From Oceanobacillus_B kapialis (GTDB lineage Bacteria > Bacillota > Bacilli > Bacillales > Amphibacillaceae), in NCBI RefSeq assembly GCF_042685265.1, contig NZ_JBHUMX010000038.1: 58,978 nucleotides of DNA; one strand, 5' to 3'. Position 1 is the first letter of the stretch. Each line of letters opens with the position of its first letter. The notes under the pieces were generated by a model, which was given only the letters and a program-made list of their open reading frames with translations, had not been told where the DNA came from and did not search any database. Below are positions 43,008-50,715 of the stretch, piece by piece. A program made the position numbers and the translations under genes.

Positions 43008-44390
43008 TCAGGTTAAAAACCCCATAAAGGCAGTTGCCATTCCAAAATAAATTAAAATGGAAATAATATCATTTATGGTAGTAATAAATGGGCCAGAAGC
43101 AACTGCTGGGTCAATGTTAAAACGATCCATAATAATCGGTACAAGGGATCCAGCAAGCGTTGCGACAATCAATGTAGCCAGAATAGAAATGCCCACAAGC
43201 AGTCCGAGAAAAATATCACCTTTCCATAGGTAGATGACAAGTGTGATAACAATTCCACATACCGTACCAGTAATTAATCCTGTTCCAGCCTCACGTAAAA
43301 CCAATTTAGCTTTTCCCTGCTTTCCATAATCACCTGTAGCTAAACCTCGAACTGCAACCGCCAAAGCCTGGGTGCCCGTATTTCCAGCCATGCCGGCTAT
43401 TAATGGAATAAAGATGGCAAGTACAGCTACCTGTTCTAGGGTTGCCTCAAACCTGCCAATCAGACTGGCAGTAAACATTCCCAAGAAAAGCAGGATGATG
43501 AGCCAAGGAAGTCTTTTCCTAGCCGTTACAAAAGCACTATCCGCAGTACGTGAAGCTTCTGTAACACCAGCAAGCCTGGAATAATCTTCACTTGCTTCTT
43601 CTTCCATGACATCTAAAATATCGTCAACAGTAATAATTCCGAGCAAATGATCTTGAAAATCGACAACTGGAACAGCAAGGAAATCATAGTCTCTAATCAT
43701 TTGAGCAACTTCTTCCTGGTCTTTGCCAACTGAAACGGCGACAATCTTTTCGCTCATCAATTCCTCCACCAGTGTTTGCTCAGGAGCAATAATAAGATCA
43801 CGAAGGGAAAGCACGCCAACTAAACGCTTCTCTTCATCTAATACATACACATAATAAATTGTCTCAGCATCTGGAGCTTCCTCTTTTAATAATTGCATTG
43901 TTTGGCTAGCAGTATAATGTTTGTAAGTGGAAACAAACTCTGTTGTCATAATACTACCAGCAGTCTTCTCCTCGTAATGAAGCAGCTGTTTAATTTCATC
44001 TGCCGCCTCTTTATCCATGATTGTTAGCAGGCTTGCAACCTGATCCTTGTCTAGTTCATTTAATATATCAACTGCATTGTCGGCAGACATCTCGGAAAGC
44101 ATCATGGATGACATTCTAGGGTCCATCTCGGTCATAATGAGGGTTGTGTCTTCAAGGTCCACATTTTCCATTAATTCTCCAAGCTCTTCTGGAGACAAAT
44201 AAGCGTATATTTGCATGCGATACGTTTTTTCCTGTTCCATAAAAAACCTAGCTTGGTCATATGGATGCATATCTAAAAATTCCGTGCGAAAATCCTCTAT
44301 ATTTTCCTGCTCTAAGGATTGATTTAACCTTTTCCAATGTTCTTCGTATTGTACTTCATATTCTTCATCATAGCGGTTATTCGATTCCAT
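43008..44390 (-). CDS. mgtE: Magnesium transporter MgtE
   Basis: About 460 residues. The start is taken at the ATG at 44390; a GTG at 44399 almost touches GGAGGGG. Order of parts: cytosolic N domain (PYDQARFFMEQEKTYRMQIYAYLSPEELGELM), two CBS domains (TAGSIMTTEF; VEELMSEKIVAVSVGKDQEEVAQMI, DFLAVPVVD), a connecting helix, then five membrane helices with the pore segment AGMAGNTGTQALAVAVRG. In known MgtE the CBS and N domains sense Mg and close the channel. No Mg-sensing M-box leader is visible upstream. It is divergent from prpE, with a structured repeat copy between. Confidence 0.92.
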   Translation of the reverse strand: MESNNRYDEEYEVQYEEHWKRLNQSLEQENIEDFRTEFLDMHPYDQARFFMEQEKTYRMQIYAYLSPEELGELMENVDLEDTTLIMTEMDPRMSSMMLSEMSADNAVDILNELDKDQVASLLTIMDKEAADEIKQLLHYEEKTAGSIMTTEFVSTYKHYTASQTMQLLKEEAPDAETIYYVYVLDEEKRLVGVLSLRDLIIAPEQTLVEELMSEKIVAVSVGKDQEEVAQMIRDYDFLAVPVVDFQDHLLGIITVDDILDVMEEEASEDYSRLAGVTEASRTADSAFVTARKRLPWLIILLFLGMFTASLIGRFEATLEQVAVLAIFIPLIAGMAGNTGTQALAVAVRGLATGDYGKQGKAKLVLREAGTGLITGTVCGIVITLVIYLWKGDIFLGLLVGISILATLIVATLAGSLVPIIMDRFNIDPAVASGPFITTINDIISILIYFGMATAFMGFLT

Positions 44391-44490
44391 TGTGCTCACC
44401 CCTCCAATAAAACAGCGGCTATGCTTTCTTGCAAAACCTGCTTACCATTACAAATCTGCCTCCGATATTTCTAATAATTAGTTTGCGATA

Positions 44491-44630
44491 AAGTGAAACT
44501 TCATTTGGTGGGGATTACCCTTCCTCCCCCACCAATTGTTAGTTGAACGAATCGGAACTTTCCCACTTAGAATAATTGATTGCTTCACGCCTTCTTGAAG
44601 TGGGGGTCTTACTGCCAGTTATGGCGCGAA
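44491..44630 (+). repeat. Dispersed structured repeat, copy 2 (internal deletion)
   Basis: It shares the AAGTGAAACTTCATTTGG start and AGTTGAACGAATCGGA linker with copy 1. Hairpin I is TTGGTGGGG / CCCCACCAA, so the G-C pair of copy 1 is replaced by a T-A pair. About 15 bases carrying the left arm of stem II are missing, so stem II cannot form. Loop CACGCC and tail GGCGCG can still pair at five of six positions. It lies between the divergent mgtE and prpE genes. Confidence 0.8.
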
Positions 44631-44677
44631 AAAAATGCCTAATATTTACTTCCCTTCTGCAGAAACAATAAAACAGT

Positions 44678-44706
44678 TTGGATTCTGATTGGGGAATGGA
44701 TATAAT
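44678..44706 (+). promoter_or_regulatory. sigma-A promoter of prpE
   Basis: TTGGAT (44678-44683), a 17-base spacer and TATAAT (44701-44706), 87 bases before the start codon. Confidence 0.65.
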
Positions 44707-44792
44707 AAGTGAAACAATAAATTGTCGGTGCCGCGGTTTATCATAATCTAATTTTACTTAGAAAGCAAGAACAAATAAGAAGGAGAATGTTA

Positions 44793-45539
44793 ATGGATAA
44801 AGTTGATATTATTGGTGATGTGCATGGCTGTTATGAAGAATTAATTAGTCTGCTTCATAAATTAGGATATCAAAAAGAGAACAATTATAATCATTCTGAA
44901 GGAAGAGTACTAGTTTTTCTCGGGGACATTACAGATCGTGGACCTGAATCACTTAAGGTAATGGAGCTTGTTTACCACCTAGTTATAACATTAAAGAAAG
45001 CACGCTATATTCCAGGTAATCATTGTAATAAGCTATATCGTTTTTTTCTTGGCAATAAAGTCCAACAGCGTCACGGTTTAGAAACGACTGTCGCAGAATA
45101 TGAACAACTATCCACATCAGATAAAAATGTGATCAGAGAACACTTTATAACACTGTACGAGCAGGCACCACTCTATCTTCAGCTTCCAGAAGTGAATGCA
45201 ATTGTTGCCCACGCTGGGATAAAAGAGTCTTTTATCGGCAGAACAGACAAACAGGTGAAAACCTTTGTGCTATACGGTGATATCACTGGAGAGTCTATGG
45301 AGGACGGCAGACCAGTGAGAAGAGATTGGGCCAAGCATTATAAAGGGAAAGAATGGGTCGTGTATGGTCACACGCCTGTGATGGAACCAAGAAGGATTAA
45401 CAATACAATCAACATCGATACAGGCTGCGTTTTTGGGAATGCTTTAACTTCCTTTAGGCTGCCAGAAGAGGAAACGATAGCAGTGCCATCAAAACAGACG
45501 TTTGTCGAAGAAAAATTTCATTCTTTTAAGGTAGATTAA
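44793..45539 (+). CDS. prpE: Bis(5'-nucleosyl)-tetraphosphatase PrpE
   Basis: 248 residues from the ATG at 44793, seven bases after AAGGAG. The ATG two codons earlier is too close to the site. Calcineurin-like metal motifs are in order: IIGDVHGCYEELISLL, FLGDITDRGPES, PGNHC, VAHAGI and VYGHTP. In B. subtilis PrpE hydrolyses Ap4A-type dinucleotides to nucleoside monophosphates and has been linked to spore germination. It keeps its usual neighbours mgtE and the RluA-type gene. Confidence 0.9.
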   Translation: MDKVDIIGDVHGCYEELISLLHKLGYQKENNYNHSEGRVLVFLGDITDRGPESLKVMELVYHLVITLKKARYIPGNHCNKLYRFFLGNKVQQRHGLETTVAEYEQLSTSDKNVIREHFITLYEQAPLYLQLPEVNAIVAHAGIKESFIGRTDKQVKTFVLYGDITGESMEDGRPVRRDWAKHYKGKEWVVYGHTPVMEPRRINNTINIDTGCVFGNALTSFRLPEEETIAVPSKQTFVEEKFHSFKVD

Positions 45540-45561
45540 TTCAAGAGATGCCAACAAGCTT

Positions 45562-46434
45562 TCAAACAAGTCGCTTCATGTCCTGGGGCATATCCTGGTG
45601 AAAATGCATCTCTTCATTTGTTATTGGATGTTTAAAGGTTAAAGAGCAACAGTGCAATGCTTGTCGTTTTATTAATTTGTCATCCCCACCATACAAGGTG
45701 TCTCCGATGAGTGGATGTCCTAAATAAGCAAAATGAACGCGAATTTGATGTGTACGTCCTGTTTCAAGCTGAATAGATACTAATGAATACGCTTGAAATG
45801 CTGCTTTAACTTTAAAATGGGTGATGGCTTGTTTGCCATCTTCGCGAACAACACGCTCAATAATCGAGCCATCCTTCCGACCTATGGGCGCATCAATAAG
45901 TACTTTTTCTACAGAAGGTTTCCCTTCTACTAATGCTTCATAGTGCCTTTTTACTTTACCGTTCTTCTGAAAATTCGATAGGCGGGAATGGCTATAACTA
46001 TTTTTCGCAATTAACATAAGTCCTGAAGTATCTTTATCCAAGCGGGTCACAATATGCACCGTGTTCGCAATCTCTTGGTTTTTATAATGACCAAGCAGTG
46101 CATTCGCTACTGTTCCATTTGGTTGAAGCAGAGATGGAATGGAAAGCATTCCAGCTGCCTTGTTTATAACAAGGACAGCATCATCTTCATATACAATCGA
46201 TAACGGCGTATCTTCTGCTTCCATATAGGCACCAATTTTTTCAGGAGGGAATTGCACTTCTAATCTGTCCCCTTCCTTCAATTCGTACCGGACATTTTGA
46301 CTTGTCCCGTTTACGAGTATCTTACCTCCATTAAACTTAATGGATTTAATCATGCGCCTTGAAAAGCTGTGTTCGCGTTGTAAATACGTCCGAATCAACA
46401 ATCCTTCATGTATTTTCTCGATGATCCATTCCAT
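45562..46434 (-). CDS. yjbO: RluA-family pseudouridine synthase (YjbO)
   Basis: About 290 residues from the ATG at 46434, eight bases after AAAGGAG. A frame from 46455 has no site. An S4-like N-terminal part (YLQREHSFSRRMIKSIKFNGGKILVNG) is followed by the catalytic domain with VIVTRLDKDTSGLMLIAKN-type motif HIVTRLDKDTSGL, whose Asp attacks the uracil. Later motifs are LETGRTHQIRVHFAYLGHPLIGD and QALHCCSLTF. It isomerises uridines in RNA, probably rRNA; the exact site is unknown. It lies 38 bases downstream of the NAD kinase gene and follows the B. subtilis order. Confidence 0.88.
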   Translation of the reverse strand: MEWIIEKIHEGLLIRTYLQREHSFSRRMIKSIKFNGGKILVNGTSQNVRYELKEGDRLEVQFPPEKIGAYMEAEDTPLSIVYEDDAVLVINKAAGMLSIPSLLQPNGTVANALLGHYKNQEIANTVHIVTRLDKDTSGLMLIAKNSYSHSRLSNFQKNGKVKRHYEALVEGKPSVEKVLIDAPIGRKDGSIIERVVREDGKQAITHFKVKAAFQAYSLVSIQLETGRTHQIRVHFAYLGHPLIGDTLYGGDDKLIKRQALHCCSLTFKHPITNEEMHFHQDMPQDMKRLV

Positions 46435-46472
46435 CTCTTGCTGCTCCTTTATCATGCGTTTTTTCTTACACT

Positions 46473-47279
46473 CTAACTACTTTCTTCAGATACAAACGAA
46501 TCACGGACTCTATTCCAGAATGGGAATTGGCGAAATCTCGCAAATCGGATTCGTTCATCCGCCACCCGACATTGGATAGACTCAACGTTAGTGTAATTTG
46601 TCGTAAAATGATCAATAGCAATTAAGAAACTACGATCAACAGTTGGTCTTAATATGCATGGGTGATGTTTAGGTAAAATTAATGGGGAACCAATTGTACG
46701 GAATACACGATTATTAATTGATGCCATTTCGGTTAATTGAATGGCGTCAAGCGATGGATGGATAATTGCTCCACCGAGTGCTTTATTGTATGCAGTACTC
46801 CCAGATGGGGTGGAAATACAAAGTCCATCACCTCGAAACGTCTCGAAATGTGAATTCTTAATTTCGACATCAAATACAACTGACCCATCTGCCGTCTTTA
46901 TAGTCGCCTCATTAAGCGCAAGGAAGCGGTCTTCACTTTCACCAGATTTCGAGCGAAGTGTTACCTCTAATAATGGGTATTCCACAATTTGGAACGGCGT
47001 TTTAGCAATCTCGATAATCAGTTTTTCTACTTCTTCTGGAACCCAGTCAGCATAAAAGCCTAAGTGACCAGTATGTATACCGATAAATGCCGTTTTACTC
47101 AATCGGTGAATGTACCGGTGAAATGCTTCCAGAAACGTTCCATCTCCCCCTACGGAGATCACCAATTCGGGCTCTTCTTTATCATATTCGAGATCAAAAT
47201 CAGTTAAGTACTGCTTCATGGTCGCCTTTAATTTGTTGGAACGATCGTCACCCTTAGATACGATAACAAACTTCATCAT
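46473..47279 (-). CDS. nadK: NAD kinase
   Basis: The 268-residue protein has GGDGT in ELVISVGGDGTFLEAFHRYIH at about 40-60, the NAD-binding FIGIHTGHLGFYADW, EYPLLEVTLRS and the substrate loop GLCISTPSGSTAYNKALGGAIIHP. It phosphorylates NAD to NADP with ATP or polyphosphate in the cytosol. GGAGG precedes the two adjacent ATG codons. It lies 19 bases after the alarmone synthetase gene in the conserved yjbM-nadK-yjbO order (ppnK/nadF in B. subtilis). Confidence 0.93.
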   Translation of the reverse strand: MMKFVIVSKGDDRSNKLKATMKQYLTDFDLEYDKEEPELVISVGGDGTFLEAFHRYIHRLSKTAFIGIHTGHLGFYADWVPEEVEKLIIEIAKTPFQIVEYPLLEVTLRSKSGESEDRFLALNEATIKTADGSVVFDVEIKNSHFETFRGDGLCISTPSGSTAYNKALGGAIIHPSLDAIQLTEMASINNRVFRTIGSPLILPKHHPCILRPTVDRSFLIAIDHFTTNYTNVESIQCRVADERIRFARFRQFPFWNRVRDSFVSEESS

Positions 47280-47297
47280 CTTTTCCTCCCTCTATTA

Positions 47298-47906
47298 TTA
47301 CTTACTATGGAACATCCGCTGTGCTTCTTGTACTTCATTTTTTATTTTTGACATTTCTTCATCAAGTTTAAATGCGGCTTCTGCTGCGCGTTGAAGTCGT
47401 TCTTTAACATCCTTGGGAATTCTCCCTTTATATTTATAATTTAAGGAATGCTCGTTTGTTGCCCAGAAGTTCATGGCAAGGGTTCTTATTTGGATTTCGG
47501 CCATAAGAATTTTTCGGCCGTCAATTGTCTCAACTGGATATTCAATAATTAAATGATAGGAGCGGTAGCCACTCTCTTTCTTTTCCGAAACATAGTCCTT
47601 TTCTTCTATAATTTGTAGATCACTACGACTGCGTATCATAGCGACAATCGTATAAATATCATCTACAAACTGGCAAACCACCCGGACACCAGCGATATCT
47701 TGAATTTTCCGTTCAATATCATCTACGTTTATTTGCCTTTTTTCCGCTTTTTCAATAATACTTGCAACTGGCTTAACTCTGCCTGTAATAAACTCTATTG
47801 GTGAATGTCTTGATTCATATTCAAATTGCTTTCGTATCCCTTTAAGCTTTACTTTTAATTCCTCTACTACTTGTGCATAAGGTGCTAGCATCGCTCCCCA
47901 ATTCAC
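47298..47906 (-). CDS. relQ: Small alarmone synthetase YjbM (RelQ)
   Basis: About 202 residues from the GTG at 47906, placed by alignment with the B. subtilis start (W near residue 3-6, then PYAQVVEELKVKLKGIRKQ). GTG codons at 47915 and 47918 are alternatives. It has the RelA-SpoT synthetase core: HSPIEFITGRVKPVASIIEKA, IQDIAGVRVVCQFVDDIY, KESGYRSYHLIIEYP and EIQIRTLAMNFWATNEHSLNYKY. No hydrolase domain is present. It makes (p)ppGpp from ATP and GDP/GTP in stress, probably as a tetramer. It heads the nadK-yjbO operon. Confidence 0.92.
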   Translation of the reverse strand: MNWGAMLAPYAQVVEELKVKLKGIRKQFEYESRHSPIEFITGRVKPVASIIEKAEKRQINVDDIERKIQDIAGVRVVCQFVDDIYTIVAMIRSRSDLQIIEEKDYVSEKKESGYRSYHLIIEYPVETIDGRKILMAEIQIRTLAMNFWATNEHSLNYKYKGRIPKDVKERLQRAAEAAFKLDEEMSKIKNEVQEAQRMFHSK

Positions 47907-48092
47907 AATTAACACCACCTGATTTTCTTCTAAATCATCGTCTAAAGGCTGTCAAAATCTCTAAACAGCCTTACTAGGGTATAATTCCCATCCTATTGTA
48001 CCATAATCTAACGCAATGGCTAATCTTTGCATATTTACTTCTATTTCCCCATAATCAATATTAACCTATTATAAAAAAATGGAGAGAATCAC

Positions 48093-48671
48093 GTGACACA
48101 AGAAATCGAAATTGAATATAAAAATATATTGACCAAAAAAGAATTTGAAACACTCTTAACTACACTACCTTTTCCAGCTGATGGCGAAACACAGACGAAT
48201 CATTATTTTGAAACAGATGACTTTCAATTAAGAGAAAATGGAGCAGCACTTCGAATTAGAGAGAAACAAGGGAAATACCAGCTTACATTAAAAGAGCCAC
48301 ATGACACTGGGTTACTTGAGACCCATGACACTTTGACAGAAGAAGAAGTCGATAATTGGTTAAGTGGAAACCCTGTTGCCAAAACACATACCGAAGCGCA
48401 ACTTAATAATTTTGGCATATCAGTTTCGGATTTACATCATTTTGGTGCCTTAACAACCGTTAGAAGAGAGATCCCATACAAAGACGTTTTGCTTGTCCTT
48501 GATTACAGCACGTATAATGGCCAATCTGATTATGAACTAGAATTGGAAGCACAATCCGAGAATATTGGTAGCTCTGTATTTCATGCGCTGTTAAAAGAAT
48601 TTGCAATTCCAAAACGTGAAACACCTAATAAAATTCAGCGTTTTTTTCAATCACTAAAATCCAATAACTAG
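48093..48671 (+). CDS. yjbK: CYTH-domain protein YjbK
   Basis: 192 residues from a GTG after GGAGAG. The EIEIEYK motif (ExExK) at residues 4-10 defines the CYTH triphosphate-tunnel family. Basic/acidic strands follow (ALRIREKQGKYQLTLKEP, YELELEAQSE). Members bind inorganic or nucleoside triphosphates with divalent metal. It is divergent from the alarmone synthetase gene, as in B. subtilis, where YjbK has no firmly assigned substrate. Confidence 0.88.
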   Translation: MTQEIEIEYKNILTKKEFETLLTTLPFPADGETQTNHYFETDDFQLRENGAALRIREKQGKYQLTLKEPHDTGLLETHDTLTEEEVDNWLSGNPVAKTHTEAQLNNFGISVSDLHHFGALTTVRREIPYKDVLLVLDYSTYNGQSDYELELEAQSENIGSSVFHALLKEFAIPKRETPNKIQRFFQSLKSNN

Positions 48672-48808
48672 CTTTTAAAGTGGCTAGCAATCAGATCATT
48701 TGCTCACAATGTATTCCGTTGCTACAATATATACAAACTTTGAACAAATGACACTAGTGGACATATAAAAGACTAAGTAGCCATTTACAATAGTAAGGGG
48801 AAATCGAG

Positions 48809-49189
48809 ATGAAAGAAACTGGAACAATGTTTGAAGCAATTGGTGGTTTTCATACCATTGAGCGACTTGTGAATGCTTTTTACAAGCGTGTGGCTGTACA
48901 TCCCGAACTTATCCCTATATTTCCAGAAGATTTAACGGAAACAGCTAGAAAACAAACATTATTTTTAACCCAGTTTTTTGGTGGACCTTCATTATATTTA
49001 GAGGAACGTGGGCACCCTATGCTAAGAAGAAGGCACTTACCCTTCAAAATCACCCCAACTAGGCGTGATGCCTGGCTGGACTGTATGGCACAAGCATTGA
49101 TCGAAGCGGAAATAGAGGAACCTTATCGCTCTGCTATATACGATAAACTAACGATGACTGCTAACCACATGATGAATACACCAGAATAA
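48809..49189 (+). CDS. yjbI: Truncated hemoglobin YjbI
   Basis: 126 residues, group II truncated globin: FEAIGGFHTIERLVNAFYKRV, with the distal B10 Tyr, FLTQFFGGPSLYLEERGHPMLRRRHLPFKI, with the proximal His, and a Trp in RRDAWLDCM. It binds haem and O2. In B. subtilis the gene is cotranscribed with yjbH and is annotated as a thiol-management oxidoreductase. Here it ends 18 bases before the spxH start. AAGGGGAAA precedes the ATG. Confidence 0.9.
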   Translation: MKETGTMFEAIGGFHTIERLVNAFYKRVAVHPELIPIFPEDLTETARKQTLFLTQFFGGPSLYLEERGHPMLRRRHLPFKITPTRRDAWLDCMAQALIEAEIEEPYRSAIYDKLTMTANHMMNTPE

Positions 49190-49206
49190 CAGAAAGGAGA
49201 ATCGAT

Positions 49207-50103
49207 GTGATGTGGAATCAAACAGAGCTAAGCTCATCGCATGCCAACACATCGGGAAAATACAGCTTTTTTGATGTTCTGCAGAAACCTATTGAGATGT
49301 ATGTTTTCGTTGACCCTCTTAGTCCTGAATGCTGGGCACTAGAGCCCTATATAAAAAAACTTTCCATGGAATATGGCCGATTCTTCACTGTTCGACCTAT
49401 CGTAAGTGGTCATATTAACTCGCTAAACAGAGATCAGTTTGATAAACCAAGACGTTTACGAGACATTTGGGAAAAGACTGCAAAACGGACGGGAATGAGC
49501 TGTGACGGTGATCTGTGGATGGATAATCCTGTAGCCTCGCCTTGGGTCGCATCCATTGCTATCAAAGCAGCGGAGTTACAAGGCAAAAAAGCAGGAAGAC
49601 AATTCCTCCGTAAAATTCAAGAGGAAGCATTCTTAAACAAACAGGATATATCTGATGAAGACGTGTTGATGAAATGTGCGGAAAGAGCGAATTTAGATAC
49701 TGCAGAATTTAAAAACGACCTCTATTCCCCTTCCGCAAAAAAGGCATTTCAATGTGATCTTAAGCTGACACAGGAAATGGAAGTAGATTATATCCCAACA
49801 ATTGTTTTCTTCAACCAAATGGTTGAGGAACAGGGAATCAAGGTATCTGGTTTATACCCATATGAAATTTATGTACGTATATTGCAGGAAATCTTACGGA
49901 TTCGCCCTATTCCATCTGAAAAACCACCGCTTGAAGATTTCCTTTCACATTATCAACTTGTCGGTACGAAAGAAATCTCTGTAGTATACGATTGGAGTAT
50001 GACCAAGACGGAAAAAGAAATGAAAAAACTTCAGTTAAAACAAGTTGCAGAGAGAATCCCTGTAAAATACGGTTCTTTCTGGAAATATAACCGGAATCGG
50101 TAG
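49207..50103 (+). CDS. spxH: ClpXP adaptor SpxH (YjbH), DsbA-like
   Basis: 298 residues from a GTG after AAAGGAG. The fold is thioredoxin/DsbA-like: EMYVFVDPLSPECWALEPYIKKLSMEYGRFFTVRPIVSGH near the N-terminus and VDYIPTIVFFNQ with the cis-Pro region. In B. subtilis YjbH delivers Spx to ClpXP for degradation and has a Cys/His-rich zinc-binding N-terminus. Here the short N-terminus (MMWNQTELSSSHANTSGKYS) lacks a His-Cys-His cluster and the usual PLCPEC reads PLSPEC. Its target gene spx lies 5 kb away in this window. Confidence 0.88.
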   Translation: MMWNQTELSSSHANTSGKYSFFDVLQKPIEMYVFVDPLSPECWALEPYIKKLSMEYGRFFTVRPIVSGHINSLNRDQFDKPRRLRDIWEKTAKRTGMSCDGDLWMDNPVASPWVASIAIKAAELQGKKAGRQFLRKIQEEAFLNKQDISDEDVLMKCAERANLDTAEFKNDLYSPSAKKAFQCDLKLTQEMEVDYIPTIVFFNQMVEEQGIKVSGLYPYEIYVRILQEILRIRPIPSEKPPLEDFLSHYQLVGTKEISVVYDWSMTKTEKEMKKLQLKQVAERIPVKYGSFWKYNRNR

Positions 50104-50108
50104 AATTT

Positions 50109-50137
50109 AAGCCTTTCTTCAAGGCTTATTTTTTTAT
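50109..50137 (+). terminator. terminator after spxH
   Basis: AAGCCTT and AAGGCTT pair across TCTTC, followed by seven T residues. Confidence 0.88.
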
Positions 50138-50157
50138 GCTTTATCTTTTGGTTAAAA

Positions 50158-50194
50158 AAATAGAGGATATACGGGGCAGCGTATATCCTCTATA
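50158..50194 (-). terminator. long perfect hairpin with a minus-strand T run
   Basis: AGAGGATATACG and its exact complement enclose a six-base loop. A run of T follows only on the minus strand. No minus-strand protein gene ends here, so it may end an antisense or small RNA. Confidence 0.55.
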
Positions 50195-50419
50195 TCTCTC
50201 TTTGTATAAATAAACAAAGGGGGATGGGAGAAAGTTTCATGATTCAAACAAAGGGGTTTTGTTTGTTCTCATCTTACAAATTAACTATACCAAGATTAAT
50301 TGGAGGTTTCAAGAAGTATGTTCACATTTTCACAGAAGTGTCACACTTCTAAATTTCTGCTAAAAATCATAAGCATTATTATATGCAAACAAAACAAAAA
50401 TGTGATAGGAGGCCTTATT

Positions 50420-50596
50420 GTGAACGGTTTATTTCCATTTCTTTTCCTAACTCTAACATTTTTCGCATTTTTCCTGAACATTCTTGGCCTTATGGCTGTC
50501 ATCCCTATTTATCTAACATTGCCAATCTTATTTATTTGCATTTATTTAACCGTTTACTCTTTCACCCATAAGAAGGTTTATCGAAAAATGAGATAA
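50420..50596 (+). CDS. Small two-helix membrane protein
   Basis: 58 residues from the GTG at 50420, seven bases after AGGAGG. An upstream in-frame extension to 50300 has no site. The sequence is nearly all hydrophobic: LFPFLFLTLTFFAFFLNILG, then MAVIPIYLTLPILFICIYLTVY, with a basic end THKKVYRKMR. Related short membrane proteins occur next to pepF in other Bacilli. Function unknown. Confidence 0.65.
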   Translation: MNGLFPFLFLTLTFFAFFLNILGLMAVIPIYLTLPILFICIYLTVYSFTHKKVYRKMR

Positions 50597-50616
50597 ATTG
50601 GGTTAACATGAGAAAA

Positions 50617-50668
50617 CTAAAAGCCGAAAGATTGTACTGAACTTAGGTTCGCATAATCTTTCGGCATT
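50617..50668. terminator. terminator between the small membrane gene and pepF
   Basis: GCCGAAAGATT pairs with AATCTTTCGGC. On the minus strand it is followed by TTTTAG, and on the plus strand by a weaker T-rich stretch, so it mainly serves pepF. Confidence 0.75.
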
Positions 50669-50715
50669 ATTTGTTTAATCCGGATTTATTACCAAATTAC
50701 GTTACATCATTTTTA

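Noticed and set aside
44400..44490. Magnesium riboswitch (M-box) upstream of mgtE
   Set aside because: The leader is short and lacks the conserved M-box blocks; the only structure nearby is the dispersed repeat on the other strand.
50239..50349. 36-codon plus-strand frame after GGGGGATGGG
   Set aside because: Composition is unremarkable, it crosses hairpins, and it overlaps the lead-in to the better-supported membrane gene.
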